A DNA stretch of 64,000 nucleotides from Pedobacter cryoconitis (GCF_014207135.1 NZ_JACHCC010000005.1:62001-126000), one strand, 5' to 3'. Shown: positions 1 to 7,231, counted from the first letter of the stretch. Numbers and translations: made by a program. The notes: generated from the letters alone by a model not told the origin.

Positions 1-45
1 TTGTATCAAGGCCATAGCCAAAATTGATAGTAGTACTTTTCTCAT
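1..45 (-). CDS. 5'-partial gene, signal-peptide start (runs off the left edge)
   Basis: On the minus strand an ATG at 43-45 opens a frame reading MRKVLLSILAMALIQ and continues off the window. A basic residue pair followed by a hydrophobic stretch is the start of a Sec signal peptide, so this is probably the first 15 codons of an exported protein. Nothing can be said about its function. The sequence from 46 to about 238 would be its upstream region; I see no TAnnTTTG box there. Confidence 0.5.
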   Translation of the reverse strand, partial: MRKVLLSILAMALIQ

Positions 46-238
46 AAGCCGTAACTTTAAGCATGCAGGTTCTGTAATAATAATTAAAAAACACCAGAAT
101 TGTATCAATTTCTGCCAGTACTATCAGCTGTTGATGTCAGCAATTGACGGATTTATTAACCGAAAAAAACCAAGTGGGCCCGAATCATAAAACAGCCTTT
201 ATACTAAAATTAAGGCATATAAAATTTCCCGTTTAAAC

Positions 239-270
239 AAAACCCTCTTTACGGACTATAAAGAGGGTTT
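239..270. terminator. Intrinsic terminator hairpin (repeat copy A)
   Basis: AACCCTCTTT and AAGAGGGTTT form a 10-bp stem around a 10-nt loop, with A-rich and T-rich flanks. It lies downstream of the minus-strand VOC gene. It is followed by a degenerate tRNA 3'-tail (271-300), which makes it the first of four similar modules in this region. Confidence 0.7.
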
Positions 271-302
271 GTGGGCTCAACTGGGTGCATCTCGAACCAT
301 TT
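271..302 (-). repeat. Degenerate tRNA 3'-tail, copy A
   Basis: Read on the minus strand, this piece carries a T-loop-like TGGTTCGAG, a 4-nt insertion (ATGC), then ACCCAGTTGAGCCCAC and the terminator. It aligns with copies B (2818-2848) and C (5087-5119) and with the 3' end of the intact tRNA at 7090-7163. There is no anticodon or D arm, so it is a remnant and not a functional tRNA. Confidence 0.5.
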
Positions 303-331
303 TTTTTGCCTGAATTATTAAATACTTCCTG

Positions 332-733
332 CTAAACGCTTAGTATCCACCTCACATCAAAATCATCAGTTAATTCAATTAGTTTTTGGTCATCATCATT
401 ATTTACAGAAAAACTCCTTTTATCAGATCCCATTTTTTTGATTAGCTCTTTCCTTTCATTGGTGTTTTTACAGTAAAAAAAAATAGAAATATAATTCCCT
501 AATTTTCGTCCTTCGTTATGTACCAGGTCCGAACCATGAATAATTATCCTATCAGAAACCAATGATCCGCTAACAACAGGCATTTCAATGTAACCAGATA
601 GTTTTTTTTCAAAAGTTTCAATTTGCAATAGTCCTCCAAAACAACTTTGATAGAAACTGAGCGCTTTTTTACAATTCCCAGAAAACGTTATGAAGACCGC
701 ACTTCTAAATTTATCATGGTTACACTCAATCAT
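332..733 (-). CDS. VOC-family (PhnB/glyoxalase-like) protein
   Basis: This 133-residue protein has the look of the vicinal-oxygen-chelate/PhnB family: an N-terminal FITFSGNCKKALSFYQSCFGG (roughly residues 15-35) matches the 'F..n..eAl.fY...fG' pattern, and a C-terminal 'DDFDVRWILSV' matches the usual 'D.fGv.W...' ending. PhnB-like members are often of unknown substrate; the classical metal ligands are not conserved here, so an enzymatic role is uncertain. ATG start at 733. It is the last gene of a probable operon with the DoxX-like gene (11-nt gap) and the SRPBCC gene upstream, a grouping common among Bacteroidota stress and efflux cassettes. Confidence 0.7.
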   Translation of the reverse strand: MIECNHDKFRSAVFITFSGNCKKALSFYQSCFGGLLQIETFEKKLSGYIEMPVVSGSLVSDRIIIHGSDLVHNEGRKLGNYISIFFYCKNTNERKELIKKMGSDKRSFSVNNDDDQKLIELTDDFDVRWILSV

Positions 734-744
734 AGTTTCATAAA

Positions 745-1116
745 TTAAGCAGCAGAAATTTTATCTCTATAGACATAAGAAACGGCAAGTACACCAAGTA
801 CTACGAGTGGCAGTAGCATAAACCAAATATTTTTATCTACACAGGCATGACTGATGAAAGCAAAGATTAAATTAAATGTAAGACCTGCATAGGCCCATTC
901 TCTTAACTTAGCCGGTGTTTTAGAATAAGAAATAGCAAAAATGCCGAGTACTTTACAGATGATAAGTGTATAGGCAAAATAATCTGGATAGCCCAGTGGC
1001 TTCGTGCCTGCATTCACATACCCGGGTGCAAATAGCATAGTAGCCAGCGGCATTATGCCCTCCCAAAGTATTATGATACCAGTTGCCAGCCAAAAAATTA
1101 TTTTATTCTTTTTCAT
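745..1116 (-). CDS. DoxX-like small membrane protein
   Basis: 123 residues with four hydrophobic segments (about 8-28, 45-65, 75-92, 97-116), the layout of the DoxX-like family of small inner-membrane proteins. The 'YPDYFAYTLIICKVLGIFAI' and 'LREWAYAGLTFNLIFAFISHA' segments are characteristic of that family. The biochemical role is unknown. It is second in the presumed operon SRPBCC - DoxX-like - VOC on the minus strand. The short basic C-terminus YRDKISAA is probably cytoplasmic. Confidence 0.75.
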   Translation of the reverse strand: MKKNKIIFWLATGIIILWEGIMPLATMLFAPGYVNAGTKPLGYPDYFAYTLIICKVLGIFAISYSKTPAKLREWAYAGLTFNLIFAFISHACVDKNIWFMLLPLVVLGVLAVSYVYRDKISAA

Positions 1117-1195
1117 TGGAATATAATTGTTTTTTTCGTGGTGTTTAAGATTTTAACGGTGATGAAGCCATCATGTTAAAATAATTAGTGTTGGA

Positions 1196-1618
1196 TTAAT
1201 TCGTTGATTCAACATATTTCACAAAATTGTTCAGGATAGCTTGCCATCCTTGCTTCTGAAATTCAGGGTCATTTTCTGTTTCAGCATCAAATGTGGTTGT
1301 TATAGTGGTTTTGCCATCTTCTTCCGCAAACAAAGTAACGACCTTTCTTTCGTCACCCAGAGTATACGCAATTTCCTTATGTAATTCGACTTCGTCATAA
1401 ATACCCTCAAAGTCAAAACCGAAGCTACCGTCTTTGGCTTCCATTCTATGCTTAAATTTACCTCCAACAGTCAGATTATTTTCACTGCTCGGGGTATGCC
1501 AGCTTGAGTCTGGAGTATTCCATTGGATAATGTCGTCTGGAGTATTCCACGCTTCCCAAACTTTCGCTACAGGAACATTTGCTGTTGCTCCTACAGTAAT
1601 TCTTGTTTCTTGTGCCAT
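1196..1618 (-). CDS. SRPBCC (AHSA1-type) domain protein
   Basis: 140 residues spanning the whole START-like/AHSA1 fold: 'ITVGATANVPVAKVWEAWNTPDDIIQWN' at the N-terminus is the hallmark first strand plus helix, and 'GWQAILNNFVKYVES' is the C-terminal helix. Such proteins bind hydrophobic ligands in a cavity; the ligand is unknown. ATG at 1618. A -7 box TATCTTTG lies 32-39 nt upstream (1650-1657), so this is probably the first gene of the operon. It diverges from the GlxA-type regulator at 1758, which may control it. Confidence 0.8.
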   Translation of the reverse strand: MAQETRITVGATANVPVAKVWEAWNTPDDIIQWNTPDSSWHTPSSENNLTVGGKFKHRMEAKDGSFGFDFEGIYDEVELHKEIAYTLGDERKVVTLFAEEDGKTTITTTFDAETENDPEFQKQGWQAILNNFVKYVESTN

Positions 1619-1649
1619 AATTATTTTTTGTTTGTTAAATTTTACTATT

Positions 1650-1657
1650 CAAAGATA
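1650..1657 (-). promoter_or_regulatory. Bacteroidota -7 box (TATCTTTG)
   Basis: Read on the minus strand this is a match to TAnnTTTG, 32 nt before the SRPBCC start codon. No clear -33 TTTG at the expected spacing was seen. Confidence 0.5.
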
Positions 1658-1757
1658 CATCGGCTCATCAAACCAGGCCTATTGTGAAAATGACAATCTT
1701 CAGGGTGAATTGTGACAAAACTATTTTTGTAGCTTAGTAGCTTAATGGATAACTAAT

Positions 1758-2735
1758 ATGCGAATTTCAGTCTTTGTACCTGAGTATGGGGTAATTGAAG
1801 CCGTTACTCCCCCCTATAGAAGCTTCCATACTGCCAATGAGTTTTTAATCACGTTCGGTAAAAAACCAATTTTTGAGGTAGAATATGTAGGCTTAAACGA
1901 GCATGTGCCGGCGAACAATGGTGAGTACATTATTAAAACCGATAGGTTGCTCAAAGATGTTACTGAAACAGACTTGCTGATTATCCCCCCTACATTTGGC
2001 AATACCATTAAAGGAATTGAAGCCAATGCAGAAGCCATACCCTATTTTAAAAAGCTATATAAGAATGGTTCAAGTCTTGCCAGCTTGTGTATAGGTGCTT
2101 TTTTATTGGCTGAGACAGGTTTGCTCAATGGTAAAAAATGCTCTACACATTGGGCTCATATAAATGAATTCAGAGAAAGATATCCGGAGGTGGAGGTAGA
2201 AGATGGAGCTATAATAACAGAACATGATAATATTTACAGTAGTGGCGGAGCAAGTAGTTTATGGAATTTAATATTATATCTTATCGAAAAGTTTGCTGAT
2301 AGAGAAACAGCGGTTATGATTTCTAAATACTTTGCTTTAGATATTGGCAGAGACAGCCAATCTCAATTCGCAATGTTCAAGGGACAAAGAAACCATGGTG
2401 ATGTGGAAATTCAAAAAGTACAGGATCATATTGAAAAACACTATGAAAGTAAAATAACAATAGAATCGCTGGCAACACTAATTAATATAAGCCGTAGAAC
2501 ATTCGAAAGAAGATTTAAAGAAGCTACCAACAATACATCCATAGAGTATATACAAAGAGTAAGAATAGAAGCGGCCAAAAAATCTTTTGAAGCATCAAGA
2601 AAAAACATATCAGAAATAATGTTTGATGTAGGCTATACGGATACAAAAGCATTTAGAGATATATTTAAAAAAATTACTGGACTTACTCCAATTGAGTATA
2701 GAAATAAGTTTGCCAGGGTAACTAACGAAGTGTAA
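1758..2735 (+). CDS. GlxA-family AraC-type transcriptional regulator
   Basis: 325 residues in two parts. Residues 1-195 are a DJ-1/PfpI (class I glutamine amidotransferase-like) domain with the nucleophile-elbow-like segment 'LCIGAFLLAETGLLNGKKCSTHW' (about 110-132). Residues 220-320 are a double helix-turn-helix AraC domain ('ITIESLATLINISRRTFERRF', 'ISEIMFDVGYTDTKAFRDIF', ending GLTPIEYR). This is the GlxA architecture, which usually senses a small metabolite and activates transcription. It diverges from the SRPBCC/DoxX/VOC operon, the likely target. A TATTTTTG -7-like box is at 1723-1730. A paralogue of the same architecture is at 25765-26742. Confidence 0.9.
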   Translation: MRISVFVPEYGVIEAVTPPYRSFHTANEFLITFGKKPIFEVEYVGLNEHVPANNGEYIIKTDRLLKDVTETDLLIIPPTFGNTIKGIEANAEAIPYFKKLYKNGSSLASLCIGAFLLAETGLLNGKKCSTHWAHINEFRERYPEVEVEDGAIITEHDNIYSSGGASSLWNLILYLIEKFADRETAVMISKYFALDIGRDSQSQFAMFKGQRNHGDVEIQKVQDHIEKHYESKITIESLATLINISRRTFERRFKEATNNTSIEYIQRVRIEAAKKSFEASRKNISEIMFDVGYTDTKAFRDIFKKITGLTPIEYRNKFARVTNEV

Positions 2736-2779
2736 CCCTTGCAATCTCTTGTCCTAGATTACAGACTAATTTAAAAACG

Positions 2780-2815
2780 AAAAAAGCCAATTTTATCATC
2801 TAAAATCGGCTTTTT
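2780..2815. terminator. Bidirectional intrinsic terminator (repeat copy B)
   Basis: AAAAAAGCCnATTTTA...TAAAATCGGCTTTTT hairpin between the convergent genes ending at 2735 and 2867. Its loop TATCATCT is identical to that of copy D beside the intact tRNA (7048-7083), so the two hairpins are homologous and not just similar in shape. Confidence 0.8.
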
Positions 2816-2817
2816 AA

Positions 2818-2848
2818 GCTTGGACCCAACCGGGCTCAAACCACTTGT
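2818..2848 (-). repeat. Degenerate tRNA 3'-tail, copy B
   Basis: On the minus strand: GTGGTTTGAGCCCGGT then TGGGTCC-A, i.e. a T-arm-like segment followed by an acceptor-strand-like segment, directly before the terminator. The loop is uninterrupted here, unlike copies A and C. No anticodon arm follows. Confidence 0.5.
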
Positions 2849-2866
2849 TACAAATTAATAATCAAA

Positions 2867-3910
2867 TTATAACGTTGCCATATCAATTACAAACCTGTAG
2901 CGTACATCACCTTTTTCCATGCGCTCATAAGCAGTATGAATATCTTTCATATCAATCATTTCTATCTCAGAAACAATATTATGCTCCGCACAAAAATCAA
3001 GCATTTCCTGAGTTTCAGCAATACCACCAATACCAGAACCTGCAACACTCTTCCTGCCACCCAATAAACTAAAAGCTGGGATTTCTGCTGGTTTAGATGG
3101 AACACCCACACAGATAAGCGTACCATCGGTTCTCAATAAAGATAAGTACATTTTAAAATCGTGCTCTGCTGAAACAGTATCCAGGATAAAGTCAAATGTG
3201 CCCATTGCGGCCTTAACCTGTGCCTCATCTGTAGTAACTACAAAATTGTGGGCACCCAATTTTTTTGCATCTTCTTCTTTTTTAGATGAGGTGCTTAGCA
3301 CAGTTACTTCAGCGCCAAAGGCTACGCCAAATTTAACAGCCATATGGCCCAATCCACCAAGGCCTAATACGGCAAGCTTATGACCTTTACCAACTTTCCA
3401 ATGCCTTAAAGGGGAATAGGTAGTAATACCGGCACACAATAGAGGCGCTACCGCAGCCAAGTTTAATTTGTCTGATATATGCAGTACAAATTCTTCCCTA
3501 ACCACTATGGTATTGGAATAACCACCATAGGTTGGTGTTTTACCGTCTCTCTCTAAACTGTTATAGGTACCCGTATTACCTTCTAAGCAATACTGTTCCA
3601 AGTCTTTCTTACAGTTTTCACAAACCTGGCAAGAATCGACCATACATCCAGTACCGGCAAGGTCACCTACTTTGAAATTTTTCACATGGTCGCCAACTTT
3701 AATTACACGGCCAACAATCTCATGTCCGGGAACCATTGGGAATATACCTGGAAACCAGTCGTTTTTAATCTGATGTAGATCTGAGTGACAAACGCCACAA
3801 AATAAGATATCAAACTGTACATCATGCGGGCCAACTTCACGGCGTTCAAAAGCCCATGGAGCTAAATCTGTATCTACGCTTTGCGCTGCGTATCCTTTTG
3901 TTTTTATCAT
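2867..3910 (-). CDS. Zinc-dependent NAD(P)-linked alcohol dehydrogenase (CAD/YahK-like)
   Basis: 347 residues, full length for the medium-chain dehydrogenase family. Visible elements are the catalytic-zinc site 'CGVCHSDLHQIKNDW' (about 37-52) with 'PMVPGHEIVGRV' following, the structural-zinc lobe with Cys-rich 'CMVDSCQVCENCKKDLEQYC' (about 94-113), and the Rossmann motif 'AVLGLGGLGHMAVKFG' (about 178-193). It should oxidise alcohols or reduce aldehydes in the cytoplasm; the YahK/cinnamyl-alcohol-dehydrogenase group favours aldehyde reduction with NADPH, an inference from similarity. ATG start at 3910. It converges on the GlxA-type regulator gene and shares terminator copy B. Confidence 0.92.
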   Translation of the reverse strand: MIKTKGYAAQSVDTDLAPWAFERREVGPHDVQFDILFCGVCHSDLHQIKNDWFPGIFPMVPGHEIVGRVIKVGDHVKNFKVGDLAGTGCMVDSCQVCENCKKDLEQYCLEGNTGTYNSLERDGKTPTYGGYSNTIVVREEFVLHISDKLNLAAVAPLLCAGITTYSPLRHWKVGKGHKLAVLGLGGLGHMAVKFGVAFGAEVTVLSTSSKKEEDAKKLGAHNFVVTTDEAQVKAAMGTFDFILDTVSAEHDFKMYLSLLRTDGTLICVGVPSKPAEIPAFSLLGGRKSVAGSGIGGIAETQEMLDFCAEHNIVSEIEMIDMKDIHTAYERMEKGDVRYRFVIDMATL

Positions 3911-3994
3911 ATTATAAATGTAGATAATTGTTAAAGTATGCTAACAGCGATTCAAATATTTGAATTTACTGTGACGATGATAGAGGATACACTA

Positions 3995-4546
3995 CTAGGG
4001 ATTTTCGGTCGTTTTTGTTTCTGCAAGCGTAGCGTCATCTGGTGTATCTTTCAGATCCCGATCTAGTTCATAGAGTGCATCACCACTGGCTTTTACTCCG
4101 CCAGCAATTTTGATTTTATCCAATAAGTTCATGGCCATGGTTTCTTCTTCCGTTTGTTCTTTCACAAACCATTGCATAAAATTCCAGGTTGCCCAATCTT
4201 CTTCCTCCAAACTCATTTTCACCAATTTATAAATCGCCTTTGTATTATCGATTTCAGATTCGAACACTTTACTAAAACAATCCTGTACATTAGTCGGATC
4301 TTCCGGTGGAGCAGGTATGGCCTCAATTTTCACTTTAGCTCCACGTTGCAGAATATACTCGAGAATTTTCATCATGTGACTGCGCTCTTCATTTGCATGT
4401 CTGAATAGAAAATTTGAGATTCCATCATAACCTTCACTGCTTGCCCACGAAGCATAGGAAAGATAAATTTGTGCCGCAGCAGCCTCTTTAGTCATTTGAG
4501 TATTTAGCCCGGCAGCTAATGTTTTTGAAAGTCTGTTCGTATCCAT
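3995..4546 (-). CDS. Ferritin-like iron-storage protein
   Basis: From ATG 4546 the product is 183 residues, near the usual ferritin length. 'LAAGLNTQMTKEAAAAQIYLSYASWASSEGYDGISNFLFRHANEERSHMMKILEYI' carries the first helices with the ferroxidase ligands Glu, Tyr and the E-E-R-S-H motif. 'FESEIDNTKAIYKLVKMSLEEEDWATWNFMQWFVKEQTEEE' carries the later helices. Role: Fe(II) oxidation and storage in a 24-mer cage. The frame stays open upstream to a TTG at 4675, giving 43 more residues (including GVNNATVVDTLKEYLTEFRI). I prefer the ATG because family members begin close to it, but the extension reads as plausible protein and cannot be excluded. Confidence 0.85.
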   Translation of the reverse strand: MDTNRLSKTLAAGLNTQMTKEAAAAQIYLSYASWASSEGYDGISNFLFRHANEERSHMMKILEYILQRGAKVKIEAIPAPPEDPTNVQDCFSKVFESEIDNTKAIYKLVKMSLEEEDWATWNFMQWFVKEQTEEETMAMNLLDKIKIAGGVKASGDALYELDRDLKDTPDDATLAETKTTENP

Positions 4547-4762
4547 AATTCTAAATTCTGTTAAATATTCTTTTAAGGTATCAACAACAGTAGCATTGTT
4601 AACGCCTAAGCTATTAACAGGAATCCAGACCAATTGTTTTCTATCCTTACGGCAAGCAACAAGAAAATCTTGCAATAAAAAAAGTAAAATATTTTAACAA
4701 AAACAGACTTCTTGTTTCGCAACCGGATTGTTACAACTAGAGGTTTTACCCCTGGCGCACGC

Positions 4763-5022
4763 ATGACAGAAGGGACAGATTTTTTAGAATTGCCTTTTGC
4801 AGAGAAGATAGTTTTACTTAATATCTTGATGAGGAAAAATCTCCTTTAACAATATGGGGTTGTTATAATTGTGAGTACATCGCATATGAAGATGAAACAC
4901 TGGAAAGAATATGCTCGACATGTAATAATAAGACTGAAATGTTTTTAAAAGATGATGAGCTAGAATACTGGTGGTGTGCCACTTGTAAAACAGAACGTCC
5001 ATCTTCAATATCCACAATATAA
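4763..5022 (+). pseudogene. Frameshifted small zinc-ribbon protein gene
   Basis: ATG 4763 opens MTEGTDFLELPFAEKIVLLNIL and then hits a stop at the TAA following CTC CTT (about 4847). In the -1 frame, from about 4825, the reading DEEKSPLTIWGCYNCEYIA continues with CSTC and CATC and ends at TAA 5020-5022. Joining the two frames at about 4822-4830 gives a roughly 86-residue acidic protein with three CxxC pairs (CYNC, CSTC, CATC), a zinc-ribbon or rubredoxin-like pattern. No start codon exists in the second frame downstream of its stop at 4819-4821, so one base has probably been lost, or there is a programmed -1 shift. It lies beside the ferritin gene. Function is unknown. Confidence 0.55.
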
Positions 5023-5046
5023 ACCTTCCCTTCAAAAATTAGACAC

Positions 5047-5083
5047 AAAAAAATCCGTTCTTCTTATCGAAAAACGGATTTTT
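5047..5083. terminator. Bidirectional intrinsic terminator (repeat copy C)
   Basis: AAAATCCGTT...AACGGATTTTT hairpin with A- and T-runs on its two sides, between the zinc-ribbon mini-gene (+) and the SDR gene (-). Confidence 0.8.
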
Positions 5084-5086
5084 AAG

Positions 5087-5119
5087 CTTGGGCCCAACTG
5101 GGCGTTTCTCGAACCATTT
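5087..5119 (-). repeat. Degenerate tRNA 3'-tail, copy C
   Basis: On the minus strand: ATGGTTCGAG, an insertion AAAC, then GCCCAGTTGGGCCCAAGC running into the terminator. It is nearly identical to copy A, including a 4-nt insertion at the same point. No D or anticodon arm is recognisable up to 5235. Confidence 0.5.
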
Positions 5120-5234
5120 CATGGCTGATTTGAGTTTAATCGCAGATTTGGCCCGAGAAATAACAAAGTTTAACATCACTTAAAAAGTACCATAAGAAGA
5201 ATCAAAATTAATTAAGTATATAGTACATTTTAGA

Positions 5235-6026
5235 TCAAACTGTTTTTAAAACGCCACCATCTGCCCTTATACTGGTGCCATTTGTGGCCAAAGAAAGTGG
5301 ACTCGAAAGATATGTTGCTAAGTGAGCGATCTCGGCTGGGTTAATAAAACGTCCTATTAGTGAATGAGGGTTTGTCTGTTGCATAATTCCAATTTTCAGC
5401 TGCTCAACACTTAGGTTTTGAACATTTGCAAAATACTCAATAGTGTTAGCAACTCCATCAGAATAAGTAGGACCACCCAAAATAGTGTTTACAGTTACCT
5501 CCGTCCCCTTGGTTAATTTTGATAATCCGTTACTAACTGCCATCATTGCGGATTTTGTCATTCCATAATGAATCATATTTTCAGGGATATTAATACCCGA
5601 TTCACTACTAATAAAAACAACTCTGCCCCAATTCTTTTTCAACATCTGTGGAAGTAATTTCCTCGATAGACTAACACTGCTCATTACATTGATCTCGAAA
5701 ATCCTGTACCAGTCTTCATCTGTAAGCGCTGTAAAATCCTTGAGCTCAAATATACCGACATTATTGATCAGGATATCTATATCATCCAACCGATCCAACA
5801 GTTCTGTTACTTGTTGCTTATCTGAAAAGTCAGCAGTTATTCCTGAAACATTGGCATCTGGAAACTCTTTTTTTAGCGTCGCCAGCGAATTGTCCAACTT
5901 TACCTGATCCCGCCCGTTTATGATAACATCAACAGCCTCAGCTAACAATTGCTGTGCTATGGCGAATCCGATTCCCTGAGTAGAGCCACTTATAAATGCT
6001 CTTTTTCCTTTTAATTTTAAATCCAT
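5235..6026 (-). CDS. SDR-family NAD(P)-dependent oxidoreductase
   Basis: 263 residues from ATG 6026 (MDLKLKGKRAFISGS). A further in-frame TTG at 6068 would add 14 residues, but it lies upstream of the operator-like sequence at 6041-6058. Classical short-chain dehydrogenase signs: nucleotide motif 'SGSTQGIG' (about 14-21), 'NNVG' (about 87-90), catalytic Ser in 'VFISSESG', and YxxxK 'YGMTKSA'. The C-terminus 'GTSIRADGG' is also typical. Substrate unknown. It is directly downstream of a TetR regulator, and both are preceded by similar palindromes, so it is probably TetR-controlled. Confidence 0.9.
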   Translation of the reverse strand: MDLKLKGKRAFISGSTQGIGFAIAQQLLAEAVDVIINGRDQVKLDNSLATLKKEFPDANVSGITADFSDKQQVTELLDRLDDIDILINNVGIFELKDFTALTDEDWYRIFEINVMSSVSLSRKLLPQMLKKNWGRVVFISSESGINIPENMIHYGMTKSAMMAVSNGLSKLTKGTEVTVNTILGGPTYSDGVANTIEYFANVQNLSVEQLKIGIMQQTNPHSLIGRFINPAEIAHLATYLSSPLSLATNGTSIRADGGVLKTV

Positions 6027-6040
6027 TCTATTTTTAATTT

Positions 6041-6058
6041 TTGTAATGATCAATACAT
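6041..6058. promoter_or_regulatory. Imperfect TetR operator upstream of the SDR gene
   Basis: TTGTAATGATCAATACAT is a near-copy of the perfect 18-bp palindrome upstream of tetR (6670-6687). It sits 15 nt before the SDR ATG, in the 48-nt gap after the tetR stop. Confidence 0.6.
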
Positions 6059-6074
6059 AATTGTTCAAAAAAAA

Positions 6075-6656
6075 TTAACGAAGTATGTCCAGCTGCATTT
6101 CTATTTGTTCGGCAAGTACCTTCCGGTCAGGGTAAATCCTTCTTAGTGTATTCAAACCACACCAGAAGGTTACCAAATATCTTCCTAGCACTTGCTCAGA
6201 TAAGGGATTGCTGAGATTACCATTAAGTTTCTCCTTTACAAGAACATCAGTAAACATCTTTTCAACATCCTTCAAGATATGGACCGCCTCTGCTTCCAAT
6301 TCATCATCTAAAAAGGTCATTTCAACAACCGTATTAGCAATAATACAGCCCCTGAGGTTTTCTTCCTTGGATGATTTCGCAATTCCCCTAAAAAAATCTT
6401 TAATTAACTCTAATGGTGTTATGCTTATTTCCAATTCCTTTCTGAAATTATTAAATGACTCCCTGCGCTGTAAGATTGCCGCTTTAAAAACTTCTTTTTT
6501 ACCTCCCTTGAAACTATTATAAAAACTACCAGAACCTATTCCCGTAACCTCTAACAGATCATTTAGGGATGTCGCAGTATACCCCTTTTCCCAGAATACG
6601 CTCTGAGCCCGACTAACTAGCTCCTTGTTCTCAAATAATGTTGGTCTTCCCTTCAT
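6075..6656 (-). CDS. TetR/AcrR-family transcriptional regulator
   Basis: 193 residues. The N-terminal helix-turn-helix is clear: 'LVSRAQSVFWEKGYTATSLNDLLEVTGIGSGSFYNSFKGGKKEVF' (about 13-57). The remaining residues form the helical ligand and dimerisation domain (containing 'GCIIANTVVEM', typical of the YxaF/AcrR-like subgroup). It probably represses itself and the downstream SDR gene through the TTGTATTGATCAATACAA palindrome. ATG at 6656 is 14 nt from that operator. Confidence 0.9.
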   Translation of the reverse strand: MKGRPTLFENKELVSRAQSVFWEKGYTATSLNDLLEVTGIGSGSFYNSFKGGKKEVFKAAILQRRESFNNFRKELEISITPLELIKDFFRGIAKSSKEENLRGCIIANTVVEMTFLDDELEAEAVHILKDVEKMFTDVLVKEKLNGNLSNPLSEQVLGRYLVTFWCGLNTLRRIYPDRKVLAEQIEMQLDILR

Positions 6657-6669
6657 TGCAATTTAATTT

Positions 6670-6687
6670 TTGTATTGATCAATACAA
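6670..6687. promoter_or_regulatory. Perfect 18-bp palindromic TetR operator
   Basis: TTGTATTGATCAATACAA is a perfect inverted repeat located 14 nt upstream of the tetR start codon, where binding would block transcription. A second, imperfect copy is upstream of the SDR gene. Confidence 0.75.
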
Positions 6688-6777
6688 AAGTAATAAAAAC
6701 ATCTTATACTCGAAAATCCCACCGGCTGTAAACTCTGTTTTAAGACCGAAATAAACAAAATGTTAAGCGAGATAACC

Positions 6778-6960
6778 TATGAATTGGGTATATGGAATCG
6801 GGATTTTTGCAAACAATGACATTCGCAGCGATAATGATCTTACCATTAAACAATTCTATAATAGGAGAAAGATAGACTTTCTTATCTTTAACCTTGAACT
6901 CTGTAATATCTGTTGGCCAAGCATCAGCTTTGATTCTCTTTGTTCAATCAAGCCATTGCG
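6778..6960 (-). mobile_element. Degenerate IS3-family transposase (OrfB) fragment
   Basis: Translating the minus strand from about 6960 gives RNGLIEQRESK and then, after a frame change near 6934, KADAWPTDITEFKVKDKKVY followed by LSPIIELFNGKIII. This is the start of the rve/DDE integrase core of IS150/IS3-type transposases ('W.TDITEFKV....YLSPI.DLFNGEII'), including the first catalytic Asp. Homology stops near 6810. Frameshift and truncation at both ends mark it as a dead remnant. No terminal inverted repeats were recognised. It lies next to the tRNA gene and its terminator. Confidence 0.75.
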
Positions 6961-7047
6961 TGAAGTTGAACAGAAAATCCTGCTGAACCCGCCATTTGGA
7001 CGTAACCAAAGTCAGTGCTGTAAGACTAAAAGCTTACTTTTAAAAAC

Positions 7048-7083
7048 AAAAAAGCCGCTTCTATCATCTAGAAACGGCTTTTT
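7048..7083. terminator. Terminator of the tRNA gene (repeat copy D)
   Basis: AAAAAAGCCGCTTCTATCATCTAGAAACGGCTTTTT hairpin immediately 3' of the minus-strand tRNA gene. It shares its loop and outer stem with copy B. Confidence 0.8.
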
Positions 7084-7089
7084 AAGCAG

Positions 7090-7163
7090 TGGGCCATGAT
7101 GGGCTCGAACCATCGACCAAAAGATTATGAGTCTTCTACTCTAACCAACTGAGCTAATGGCCC
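7090..7163 (-). tRNA. tRNA with CAU anticodon (Met elongator or Ile2)
   Basis: 74 nt on the minus strand: acceptor GGGCCAT/ATGGCCC with discriminator A, D arm AGCTCAGTTGGTTAGAGT, anticodon arm AAGACTCATAATCTT (loop CTCATAA, anticodon CAU), T arm GATGGTTCGAGCCCATC. CCA is not encoded. The 'GACTCATAATC..TTGGTCG' stretch resembles bacterial tRNA-Ile2, whose CAU is converted to lysidine-AU, but elongator tRNA-Met is also possible; the sequence alone does not settle it. Confidence 0.93.
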
Positions 7164-7231
7164 TGAAAAATCTGTATTAGATTTTGCGAGTGCAATGTTA
7201 CATATTTGTATCGAATTTTAAAAACACTTTG

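Noticed and set aside
271-302. Intact tRNA genes at copies A, B and C
   Set aside because: No D or anticodon arms can be drawn upstream of the tails, and two copies have insertions in the T-loop-like segment.
4547-4675. 43-residue N-terminal extension of the ferritin from a TTG codon
   Set aside because: It would make the protein much longer than ferritins, and the ATG at 4546 sits where family members start; kept only as a possibility in the ferritin entry.
4814-5048. Two minus-strand ORFs of 61 and 73 residues
   Set aside because: They are shadows of the plus-strand zinc-ribbon frame, whose CxxC pattern is far more convincing.
6779-7099. 106-residue ORF on the plus strand
   Set aside because: It is the antisense of the IS3 transposase remnant and of the tRNA terminator; its translation has no protein-like features.
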